DNA of 11,935 nt, taken from assembly GCA_035293045.1 (NCBI GenBank), contig DATDOY010000137.1, positions 1 through 11,935 of the forward strand, given 5' to 3'. Origin of the DNA: DATDOY01 sp035293045 (GTDB lineage Bacteria; Actinomycetota; Acidimicrobiia; IMCC26256; JACPCJ01). The position numbers were made by a program, and so were the translations under genes. The notes beneath the pieces are model-generated. The model was given only the letters and a program-made list of their open reading frames with translations, had not been told where the DNA came from and made no database searches. Shown one piece after another: positions 6,720-11,935 of this stretch (the first letter of the stretch is position 1; each line of letters opens with the position of its first letter).

Positions 6720-6747
6720 AAACAGGGCGCCTTCCGGCGCCCTGTTT
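6720..6747. terminator. Strong bidirectional hairpin terminator between GAF gene and MFS gene
   Basis: A perfect 12 bp stem, AAACAGGGCGCC (6720-6731) with GGCGCCCTGTTT (6736-6747), closes a TTCC tetraloop. It is preceded by A-rich and followed by TTT sequence, so it can terminate transcription from both sides. It lies 35 bp after the GAF stop and 4 bp before the MFS stop on the opposite strand, the expected place between convergent units. Confidence 0.9.
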
Positions 6748-6751
6748 CGCG

Positions 6752-8005
6752 TCAGGGGATGGCCAGGGCGGGGTCCGAGCCGTCCGCGGCGGCCGGCTCG
6801 GTGCCGGGGCGCCTGGCGAGTAGGACCACAGCAGGGGCGTGGGAAATCGCCGTGACGGCCAAGGCCCACGAGAGCGACACCCACTGGGCGACCGCGCCGA
6901 ACAGCGGCCCGCCGCCTAGCTCGCCGACCGCGTGGGCCTGGTGGGCCACCGAGTTCACCGTGGCGCGGGTGCGGGGATCGAGACCCTGGTTGATCCACGC
7001 GTCCATCACCGGCTTCCCGGCGTGACGTGCCGCGGTCAGCGCGACAAAGGCGAACGCGCCGACCGCGAACCACGGCGACACTGCGAGCACCAACGTGCCG
7101 ATCAGAATGACGCAGACGACCCCGAGGTACGCGCGCTGGGATCCGGAACGAGAATGAAGGTCGGCGCGTCGCCGGAGGATCTCGGCGACCCCCGCTCCCG
7201 CGATCAGGCCGAGTGCCCACGTGCCGCTCATCCAGAGGATGGCGCTCCCTTCCGGCAGGCCGACGCCGAGGAGGTGCATTTGCCACAGTCGGTCGATGCC
7301 CTCGCTGCCGAACCCGATCGTCACCGTGACTGCGAGGATCAGCAACAGGACCGGGCTGGCGCGAACCGTCGACCGGGTCGCGGCGACCGTTTCGCGGATC
7401 GCATGGAAGGGATTGCGGTCGCCGGCCGCGGCGCGTCCGGGGCCGACGAAACCCGTCTCGGGCATGACGAGGGCGATGACGACCGCGAGCGCTCCGTGGA
7501 GCACCGCGCCGGTGGCGATGGGGACCCACAGCGCGATCGTTCCGAGCGCGGCTCCGACCCCGAGCCCGGCCAAGGTCGCCGCGAACCGCAGCTGCGCCGC
7601 CCGCAGGTAGAGCGGGCGCGCTCGCTCCTCGCCCACCTCGTCGGTGATCCACGCGATGTCGGCGCCGCTCGTGAAGGTGAACCCGATTCCCCACACCACC
7701 GCGCCAACCAGGATCACCGGATAACTCGGCACGGCCGTCAGGCCGAACCCCGCGCCCATCGTCGCGAGGCCGATGATGATCGAGAGCCGTCGGCTGACGG
7801 TGTCGGCCACGATTCCGGTCGGAACCTCCATCAGGAGGATGGCGATCTCGAGCACGGTGCCGGCGAAGATGAACTCGAGCGGACTCACGCCCACCCGTTG
7901 GATGAAGAAGAGACTGAACGCCGACACCGCGACGAACAGCGAGAAGCCGCTGGCCGCCTCGTAGAAGAAATAGACGCGTTCGGCCCACGACCGTTCACCG
8001 TCCAT
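6752..8005 (-). CDS. Major facilitator superfamily (MFS) transporter
   Basis: A 417-residue integral membrane protein starting at ATG 8005 (product begins MDGERSWAERVYFFYE); the longer open frame upstream is a shadow of rsgA. About twelve hydrophobic helices are visible. The loop after helix 2 carries a motif A variant, PTGIVADTVSRR (62-73), with the conserved Gly, Asp and Arg-Arg, which is diagnostic of MFS carriers. The central cytoplasmic loop is long and charged (about GPGRAAAGDRNPFHAIRE). MFS members use ion gradients to move small molecules across the cytoplasmic membrane, often drugs or metabolites; the substrate cannot be told. It lies 38 bp downstream of rsgA on the same strand and ends at the shared terminator, so it is likely the last gene of that transcript. 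Confidence 0.87.
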   Translation of the reverse strand: MDGERSWAERVYFFYEAASGFSLFVAVSAFSLFFIQRVGVSPLEFIFAGTVLEIAILLMEVPTGIVADTVSRRLSIIIGLATMGAGFGLTAVPSYPVILVGAVVWGIGFTFTSGADIAWITDEVGEERARPLYLRAAQLRFAATLAGLGVGAALGTIALWVPIATGAVLHGALAVVIALVMPETGFVGPGRAAAGDRNPFHAIRETVAATRSTVRASPVLLLILAVTVTIGFGSEGIDRLWQMHLLGVGLPEGSAILWMSGTWALGLIAGAGVAEILRRRADLHSRSGSQRAYLGVVCVILIGTLVLAVSPWFAVGAFAFVALTAARHAGKPVMDAWINQGLDPRTRATVNSVAHQAHAVGELGGGPLFGAVAQWVSLSWALAVTAISHAPAVVLLARRPGTEPAAADGSDPALAIP

Positions 8006-8043
8006 CCGCCAAGCATGGCCGACACGGGCTGGCGCCCGATGTG

Positions 8044-9126
8044 TCATTTTCCGCCCCGCCGGGGATCCCGCCGCTTGAGGTCGTTCTTGACCTGTTTGAA
8101 GGACCGCCCCCAGGCCCGGTTCCGCGCACGCTGGTCGGCCACGGTCTGGTGGAGCCGCGCCATCTCTCGCTCGAGTTTTCGGTAGCTCGCGAAGCGTCGC
8201 TCCTCGAGGACTCCGGTGGCGATGGCCTCCTGCACCGCGCACTGGGGCTCCGCTTCGTGCGCGCAATCGCGGAACTTGCACGCCGCGGCGAGCTCGTCGA
8301 TCTCCGGAAACGCCTCGGACAACCCGGCCTCGACGTCCCACAATCCGAGGCTGCGCACGCCCGGCGTGTCGAGCAGCACGCCACCGCCCGGGATCGGAAT
8401 GAGTTCGCGCGCCGTGGTGGTGTGGCGTCCGCGGTGGTCGCCGTCTCGAACGTCGCCGGTCTGCTGGACGTCGTCGCCCACGAGGCAGTTCACCAGGGTG
8501 GACTTGCCCGCGCCGGACGGTCCGAGCAGCGCAAGGGTGCGAGACGGGACGGTGAGGGCGGCGACGTCGTCGACGCCCTGACCCGTCGTGGCGCACGTGA
8601 CGACGACGTCGAGCCCCGGGGCGGCCGCTTCCACCGCGGCCTGCGTCGTCGCGAGGTCGGTGGCGAGATCGGCCTTCGTGAGGATCACCGCAGGGATCGC
8701 GCCGCTCTCCCACGCGACGGCGGCGAATCGCTCGACCCTCGCCGCGGACGCGGGGCGGTCGAGCGGGATCACCACCGCCACGACGTCGACATTGGCGGCG
8801 AGAACCTGTTGAGCGGCGGCCCCCGGTTCGGGGTCGAGGCGACTGAGTTCGGACCGGCGCGGCAAAACGCTGACGACGACCCACCCCTCGACGGGATCGT
8901 CGAGCAGCGCCACCCAGTCGCCGGTAGCGACGGCCCCCTCGACGCCGTGGCGGCGCGAGGCGAGGGAGTACGGAGTGGCGCGGATCGTTCCCACGTCGGA
9001 GACGGCGAGCGACGAGCCGCGGTCGGTTCGGATGACGCGAGCTGGGCGATGGCCGGGAATATCGACCAGCGAGTAGAGGGTCGCGATGCGGTCGTCCCAG
9101 CCGTAGGCGATCAGATGATCGGGCAA
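8044..9126 (-). CDS. rsgA: Ribosome small subunit-dependent GTPase A
   Basis: A 360-residue circularly permuted GTPase that helps late maturation of the 30S ribosomal subunit. The N-terminal ~90 residues form the OB-fold (GDWVALLDD, VVVSVLPRRSELSR). The permuted order of GTPase motifs is plain: G4 ILTKAD (148-153), then G1 GPSGAGKST (202-210), G2-containing HRGRHTTT (231-238) and G3 DTPG (253-256). The C-terminal zinc-binding motif is C283-x4-C288-A-H290-x5-C296. The start is TTG 9126: AGGAGG on the minus strand (9138-9133) lies 6 nt upstream and no in-frame ATG competes. The rare TTG start and the structured leader with a short upstream ORF suggest translational control. Identity is secure. 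Confidence 0.95.
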   Translation of the reverse strand: MPDHLIAYGWDDRIATLYSLVDIPGHRPARVIRTDRGSSLAVSDVGTIRATPYSLASRRHGVEGAVATGDWVALLDDPVEGWVVVSVLPRRSELSRLDPEPGAAAQQVLAANVDVVAVVIPLDRPASAARVERFAAVAWESGAIPAVILTKADLATDLATTQAAVEAAAPGLDVVVTCATTGQGVDDVAALTVPSRTLALLGPSGAGKSTLVNCLVGDDVQQTGDVRDGDHRGRHTTTARELIPIPGGGVLLDTPGVRSLGLWDVEAGLSEAFPEIDELAAACKFRDCAHEAEPQCAVQEAIATGVLEERRFASYRKLEREMARLHQTVADQRARNRAWGRSFKQVKNDLKRRDPRRGGK

Positions 9127-9127
9127 C

Positions 9128-9173
9128 GGAGGCCTCCTGGTTGGCCTCCCGATCGCACCGGCAGAGCGCCGGT
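9128..9173 (-). promoter_or_regulatory. Structured leader of rsgA: two hairpins, one including the ribosome binding site
   Basis: Reading the minus strand, hairpin 1 is ACCGGC-gctct-GCCGGT (9173 to 9157), beginning at the last base of the short ORF's stop codon. Hairpin 2 is GGAGGCC (9149-9143), an 8 nt loop, then GGCCTCC (9134-9128). The rsgA Shine-Dalgarno AGGAGG (9138-9133) sits half in the loop and half in this stem. The upstream arm, GGGAGG (9150-9145), is itself a Shine-Dalgarno look-alike, and GGAGGCCTCC (9128-9137) is a palindrome allowing an alternative fold. Together these could limit ribosome access to rsgA. The pairings are read directly; the regulatory role is inference. Confidence 0.5.
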
Positions 9174-9241
9174 CAGACGCGCGGGCGATAGGAGGCGGTC
9201 GAATGGATGAGCGGTCGAGTACCGGAGTGCACGGCAGCCAT
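9173..9241 (-). CDS. Putative 22-residue leader peptide upstream of rsgA
   Basis: A short ORF of 22 codons plus TGA, starting at ATG 9241; the peptide starts MAAVHSGTRPLIHS and ends SYRPRV. Its support is the translation start: AAGGAGGTGA on the minus strand (9257-9248) is a 10-base match to the 16S anti-Shine-Dalgarno sequence, 6 nt before the ATG, the strongest ribosome binding site in the window. The stop lies 46 nt before the rsgA start, and a hairpin begins at the stop codon. No homologue is recognised, and the peptide has three Arg, two His and no membrane character. It may be a leader peptide whose translation opens or closes the rsgA ribosome binding site, or a small protein in its own right. 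Confidence 0.5.
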   Translation of the reverse strand: MAAVHSGTRPLIHSTASYRPRV

Positions 9242-9498
9242 ACGACGTCACCTCCTTCGCGGATCGGGCCGGGTCAGAACGTCCCGACACCGGAAGGGCC
9301 AGCGTACCGGCCGGGCGGCGGGATCCCGACGGAATTGGTCCTACGAGCAGGTCCGGAGCGAGGCACACCTCGACTGGGTCCTCCTCGCCGTAGGGGCGGG
9401 CTTCGGCCTTGTGCACCTGATCGGCCGACGGCGGCTCCGGTTCGGCTGATGCGCGCGGTGCCGGCGACCAAGGCGGTTGTGCGGCAAGCTACGCGCCG
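9242..9498. other. Intergenic region between rsgA leader and nucleosidase gene
   Basis: The stretch without a sizeable gene runs from 9127 to 9498 (372 bp). Its left half is the rsgA leader described separately. On the + strand, an 80-codon frame at 9207-9449 ends in a hydrophobic run (DWVLLAVGAGFGLVHLIG), but it uses unusual codons such as ATA and GTA, has no ribosome binding site and lies antisense to the leader ORF, so I do not call it a gene. Just before ATG 9499 there is no Shine-Dalgarno sequence. TACGCG at 9490-9495 could be a -10 box for a leaderless or nearly leaderless nucleosidase mRNA. Confidence 0.3.
9299..9310 (-). promoter_or_regulatory. Putative -10 region for the rsgA transcript
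   Basis: On the minus strand this reads CCGGTACGCTGG, identical to the 12-mer ahead of nfuA at 4353-4364. The TACGCT hexamer (9306-9301) would place the transcript start near 9294, giving a ~50 nt leader before the short ORF. No clear -35 hexamer was found. Confidence 0.4.
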
Positions 9499-10209
9499 AT
9501 GAACGGCGACGGTTTCACGGTGGGCGTGTTCGCTCCGATGCCGTCGGAGCTGCGCCCGGTAGTGCGGGCATTCGGTTTGGACGCGACTCGCATCGGCGAG
9601 ATCGACGCGTACGTGGGAACGGTCGCCGGAACGCACGTCGTCGCCGTCACGACGGGGATGGGGACTGCGCTCGCGAGCGCGGCCGCCGACGGCTTGTTGG
9701 AAGCGCTCGCCGTCGACCACGCGCTCGTGGTTGGCATCGCCGGTGGGGTCACTGCGCAGATCGGAGATCTGCTCGTGCCCGAGACCGTCGTCGACGGAGC
9801 GAGCGGCGCGGAATACCGGGCCCATCCTTTCGGTGGATCCGCGCTGCGCGGCAGGGTCAGCACGTCCGACGAGTTCATCGTCGATCCGGCGCGGCTTCGG
9901 GCTCTCGCCGACGCCGGCGTCGAAGCGGTCGACATGGAGACGGCGGCGATCGCGGCGGTGTGCGAGCAGCGGGCAATTCCATGGACCGCCTTCCGCGTGA
10001 TCAGCGACATGGCGACCGAGAGTGAAGAGGCCATCCTCGGTCTGGCCAATGCCGACGGCAGCCCCAACGCCCTTGCCGCCCTTCGGTACATGGCGAGGAA
10101 ACCCTGGCGCGTCCCGTATCTGGTCCGCCTCGGGAGGGATTCGGCGCGCGCCGCCGACGCGGCGGCCGGCGCGGCGTCGGCGGCCGTTCGCGCCCACGCC
10201 GAGTTGTGA
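9499..10209 (+). CDS. MTA/SAH nucleosidase-like protein (phosphorylase superfamily)
   Basis: A 236-residue protein starting at ATG 9499 with no Shine-Dalgarno sequence. It follows the PNP/UDP phosphorylase fold of 5'-methylthioadenosine/S-adenosylhomocysteine nucleosidase. Visible elements are: APMPSELR near the N-terminus with E17 at the place of the catalytic-acid loop; TTGMGTALAS (51-60) as the glycine-rich strand; VVGIAGGVTAQIGDLLVP (77-94); VDMETAAIAAVC (144-155) with the ribose-binding Met-Glu (E147); and FRVISDMA (165-172) with D170 matching the catalytic Asp. Such enzymes cleave the N-glycosidic bond of MTA, SAH, 5'-deoxyadenosine or related nucleosides. The family also includes futalosine hydrolase and HpnG-like proteins, so the substrate is uncertain. 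5'-deoxyadenosine made by radical SAM enzymes is one possible substrate. The C-terminal ~20 residues are an Ala-rich tail. Confidence 0.8.
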   Translation: MNGDGFTVGVFAPMPSELRPVVRAFGLDATRIGEIDAYVGTVAGTHVVAVTTGMGTALASAAADGLLEALAVDHALVVGIAGGVTAQIGDLLVPETVVDGASGAEYRAHPFGGSALRGRVSTSDEFIVDPARLRALADAGVEAVDMETAAIAAVCEQRAIPWTAFRVISDMATESEEAILGLANADGSPNALAALRYMARKPWRVPYLVRLGRDSARAADAAAGAASAAVRAHAEL

Positions 10210-10210
10210 C

Positions 10211-10235
10211 GGGCGGCGCCAGGCGTTTGCCGCCC
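10211..10235 (+). terminator. Possible hairpin terminator after the nucleosidase gene
   Basis: GGGCGGC (10211-10217) pairs perfectly with GCCGCCC (10229-10235) across an 11 nt loop, one base after the stop codon. There is no T-run after it, so termination would be of the U-poor type; it may also merely stabilise the 3' end. Confidence 0.4.
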
Positions 10236-10331
10236 CCGTGGTCCGTCGTTCGGCGGCATCGGCGGGGGGAGTCGAGGCGCGAGGACGGGATTCTTCGGAG
10301 GTCGCCACGCGGAGGTCCGGACAAAACGCCC

Positions 10332-10337
10332 TAATTC
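10332..10337 (+). promoter_or_regulatory. Putative -10 box of a leaderless HTH/repeat-protein gene
   Basis: TAATTC lies in an unusually A/T-rich patch (about 10321-10337) of an otherwise GC-rich intergenic region and ends 5 nt before GTG 10343. That spacing would place the transcript start at or next to the GTG, giving a leaderless mRNA. No clear -35 was found. Confidence 0.35.
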
Positions 10338-10342
10338 TCGCG

Positions 10343-11722
10343 GTGAATGTCAGGTCGGCCTCGTGGCCCGCCGATTCCTGTCCCGTGATCGACAGCGACG
10401 TTTCGCAGTCAGCGGACATTTCCGAAGCCCAGCGCCTTCGCTACTGGCGCGGTCGGACCCGGCTCTCCCTTCGCGACGCGGCGGAGGCCTCGGGGCTCTC
10501 TCCGTGGCGACTGTGGCGGGCGGAACGGGGAATCGGAAGCCTGTCACCGACGGCGGTCGACACCCTCGCGGATGTCTACGCGGCGCACATCGCGAAGCAC
10601 CTCGCCCACCGCTCCGCGGGCCGTGCCCGCTTTGACGGGTCGGTGCTGACCGTCGGCGATTTGGCGACTCGCATCGAGAGCAACGATCCGACGGCGAGTG
10701 ACGTTCTCGAGTCGTACCTGGCCTCGGTGTATCGCCTTCGGGGCCAAAAGCGGGGCGACGATCTGACGTTTCGCGCCGACGACCTCGATGGTTTGGCCGA
10801 CGCCCTCGGCGCGACGCCGAAGGAGATCGAGGCACGACTCGTCGAGCTCATCGAATGCTCGAAGGCGGAGGCCAAGGCGATCCGTCGGGTCCTCTTGCGC
10901 AGGCGAATCGCCATTCCGGCCGCCGGGCTCGCGGTCTCCATGGGTGCGATTCTTCCCGCAACAGCGTTCGAGAGACCGCCGCGTGCCGAGGAAGCGGCGG
11001 TCGCAGGCGAGTCGTCGACGAATGACGAGGGGGCGGTCGGGCTTCCCACCGAGCTCGGACCCGGAGGGTCGGTGGATGACTCGAACGCCGCGCCGGCGAG
11101 TTTCCGCGCACCCGCCGAGCCCGATGCGCCTACCAGCGTCGCCGACTCCGTGATCGCGCCGACCCCCGTTGCCGACTCCGTGATCGCGCCGACCCCCGTC
11201 GCCGACCCCGTGATCGCGCCGACCCCCGTCGCCGATTCCGTGATCGCGCCGACCCCCGTTGCCGACCCCGGCCAGCCCTCCGACCCCGGCCAGCCCTCCG
11301 ACCCCGGCAACTCCGGGGATTCCGGGAATTCGGGCGACTCCGGGAACTCCGGCAATTCGGGGAACTCCGGGAACTCCGGGGACTCCGGGAACTCCGGCAA
11401 TGCGGGCGACTCCGGGAACTCCGGGAACTCCGGGAACTCCGGGAACTCCGGGAACCCAGACCCCGGGAACTCCGGGAATGCAGGGAACTCCGGGAATGCA
11501 GGGAACTCCGGGAACCCAAACCCCGGGAACTCCGGCAACTCCGAGAACTCCGTTGATGCGGGCGACTCCGGGAACTCCGGGGATTCCGGAAACTCCGGAA
11601 ACTCCGGCAATGCGGGGGACTCCGGGGATTCCGGCAACTCCGGGAACTCGGGCAATGCGGGGGACTCCGGAAACTCCGGCAATTCCGGGAACCCAAACCC
11701 CGGCAACCCCGCCAAGAGTTAG
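10343..11722 (+). CDS. HTH-domain membrane protein with long Gly-Asn-Ser repeat tail
   Basis: GTG 10343 gives 459 residues and suits a leaderless start; GTG 10385 (445 residues) is the alternative, and neither has a ribosome binding site. Numbering from GTG 10385, residues ~14-65 are a Cro/XRE-like helix-turn-helix (EAQRLRYWRGRTRLSLRDAA, ASGLSPWRLWRAERG). Residues ~125-155 (FRADDLDGLADALGATPKEI) look like a second helical or HTH-like unit. A basic stretch (RRVLLRRR) precedes a single hydrophobic segment at ~174-194 (IAIPAAGLAVSMGAILPATA), so the N-terminus is probably cytoplasmic and the rest outside, as in RodZ-like proteins. Outside are a ~55-residue linker, four copies of a VADSVIAPTP-type repeat (251-290), a QPSDPG spacer and 138 residues of Gly-Asn-Ser-type triplets to the end. 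No sortase motif is present. Function unknown; it could link the cell wall to a cytoplasmic DNA or protein partner. Confidence 0.75.
   Translation: MNVRSASWPADSCPVIDSDVSQSADISEAQRLRYWRGRTRLSLRDAAEASGLSPWRLWRAERGIGSLSPTAVDTLADVYAAHIAKHLAHRSAGRARFDGSVLTVGDLATRIESNDPTASDVLESYLASVYRLRGQKRGDDLTFRADDLDGLADALGATPKEIEARLVELIECSKAEAKAIRRVLLRRRIAIPAAGLAVSMGAILPATAFERPPRAEEAAVAGESSTNDEGAVGLPTELGPGGSVDDSNAAPASFRAPAEPDAPTSVADSVIAPTPVADSVIAPTPVADPVIAPTPVADSVIAPTPVADPGQPSDPGQPSDPGNSGDSGNSGDSGNSGNSGNSGNSGDSGNSGNAGDSGNSGNSGNSGNSGNPDPGNSGNAGNSGNAGNSGNPNPGNSGNSENSVDAGDSGNSGDSGNSGNSGNAGDSGDSGNSGNSGNAGDSGNSGNSGNPNPGNPAKS
11138..11257 (+). repeat. Four tandem 30-bp repeats encoding V-A-D-S/P-V-I-A-P-T-P
   Basis: Units at 11138-11167, 11168-11197, 11198-11227 and 11228-11257 are almost identical, differing mainly in GTC/GTT and in TCC, CCC or ATTCC-type changes at the Asp-Ser/Pro codons. 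A partial fifth copy (GTTGCCGACCCC, 11258-11269) leads into a CCGGCCAGCCCTCCGAC duplication. The array keeps frame and encodes a Pro-rich stalk. Such high identity suggests recent expansion by slippage or recombination. Confidence 0.9.
11306..11719 (+). repeat. 9-bp tandem repeat array encoding 44 Gly-Asn/Asp-Ser triplets
   Basis: 414 bp built from GGNAACTCC-like 9-mers. I count 44 triplets, mostly Gly-Asn-Ser with Gly-Asp-Ser and Gly-Asn-Ala variants, plus three dipeptide inserts (Asp-Pro, Asn-Pro, Asn-Pro) that shift the triplet register but not the reading frame. Glycine stands at nearly every third residue, formally a Gly-X-Y pattern, yet proline is almost absent. One degenerate patch reads ENS-VDA. 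Because the unit is 9 bp, gain or loss of copies keeps the frame. The array also creates long meaningless open frames on the opposite strand. Confidence 0.95.
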
Positions 11723-11860
11723 GCTCCCAAGGACCCCGTCGTCAGGCAACGGCGACGCCGCGTCGAGCACTTCTCGGCGAAACCCAGGCGTATCACGATC
11801 CCGCCGAGGGAGTTGGCCGAGAGAATGGGCGTCCACCAAAGCGGGTCCTGACCGGCCCAG

Positions 11861-11934
11861 CGCGCTCGGAGGGACTCGAACCCCCAACCTCCTGGTCCGT
11901 AGCCAGGTGCTCTGTCCAATTGAGCTACGAGCGC
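11861..11934 (-). tRNA. tRNA-Arg (anticodon ACG)
   Basis: A complete 74-nt cloverleaf reads on the minus strand from 11934. Acceptor arms are GCGCTCG and CGAGCGC (7 bp), the D-arm is GCTC/GAGC, the anticodon arm CCTGG-CTACGGA-CCAGG, the variable loop AGGTT, and the T-arm GGGGG-TTCGAGT-CCCTC with one G-T pair. The anticodon is ACG, whose A34 is normally edited to inosine by TadA to read CGU, CGC and CGA. The discriminator base is G and CCA is not encoded. Its promoter lies outside the window. The 138 bp between this gene and the repeat-protein stop (11723-11860) holds no gene or clear terminator that I can support. Confidence 0.95.
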
Positions 11935-11935
11935 A

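Noticed and set aside
9173..9416. 101-codon minus-strand frame through the rsgA leader (9111-9416)
   Set aside because: It uses a different frame from both the short ORF and rsgA, has no ribosome binding site and no recognisable domain; the strong SD at 9248-9257 serves the 22-codon ORF instead.
9207..9449. 80-codon + strand frame ending in a hydrophobic segment
   Set aside because: No ribosome binding site, atypical codons, and it lies antisense to the rsgA leader ORF; the hydrophobic run alone is not enough.
11138..11719. Tandem repeats considered as a CRISPR array
   Set aside because: Units are directly adjacent without unique spacers, keep the reading frame of one gene, and no cas gene is nearby.
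10544..11887. Long minus-strand frames opposite the repeat-protein gene, with Gly-Val-Pro or Pro-Glu-Phe repeats
   Set aside because: They arise mechanically from the 9-bp array read on the other strand. The + strand frame has an HTH domain and a membrane helix, while the minus frames have no non-repeat domain.
11719..11919. 66-codon minus-strand frame
   Set aside because: Its first third is a translation of the tRNA-Arg gene (the familiar GGWGFESLRAR artefact), and the rest has no ribosome binding site or recognisable domain.
11861..11934. tRNA gene as an integration (att) site
   Set aside because: No integrase gene or duplicated tRNA 3' end was found in the window.

Overview
This is an ordinary chromosomal stretch of a very GC-rich actinomycete. 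Third codon positions are strongly G/C, and GTG and TTG starts are used. The window opens inside a gene of the mycothiol-dependent maleylpyruvate isomerase family, and mycothiol is an actinobacterial thiol. The mix of a long NfuA-type NifU protein, leaderless-looking genes and TACGCT-like -10 boxes would suit an Acidimicrobiia-like lineage, but that placement is inference. No rRNA, CRISPR array, transposase, integrase or phage gene is visible.

Layout. On the + strand, a 5'-truncated mycothiol-dependent isomerase-like gene (2-721) overlaps by 4 bp a small four-helix membrane protein gene (718-1179). This runs tail-to-tail, with a 50 bp overlap, into a minus-strand operon transcribed from 4229 down to 1130: ATP-grasp ligase (3015-4229), cobalamin-type radical SAM protein with a C-terminal Cys-Cys-Ala-Glu-Pro tail (1588-3018), and SRPBCC/START-fold protein (1130-1591). 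Both internal junctions are 4 bp stop/start overlaps, so the three genes are almost certainly translated together. Divergent to this lies nfuA (4400-5041), an Fe-S cluster carrier, facing a TetR-family repressor gene (5079-5690, minus). A divergent membrane-anchored GAF sensor gene (5878-6684) ends at a strong bidirectional hairpin terminator (6720-6747).

On the far side of that terminator, the minus-strand pair rsgA (8044-9126) and an MFS transporter (6752-8005) follow a distinctive leader. That leader holds a 22-codon open reading frame (9173-9241) with a near-perfect Shine-Dalgarno sequence, a hairpin at its stop codon, and a second hairpin that takes in the ribosome binding site of rsgA. 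On the + strand follow an MTA/SAH-nucleosidase-like gene (9499-10209) and a gene (10343-11722) for an HTH protein with one membrane helix and a long low-complexity tail. The tail consists of four 10-residue repeats and then 44 Gly-Asn-Ser-like triplets. The window closes with a complete tRNA-Arg(ACG) gene on the minus strand (11861-11934).

The best candidate for an undescribed system is the ATP-grasp / CCAEP-tail radical SAM / SRPBCC operon, which looks like a compact biosynthetic or modification pathway with unknown product. The rsgA leader with its short ORF and the HTH-membrane-(Gly-X-Y)n protein are the next most interesting items.
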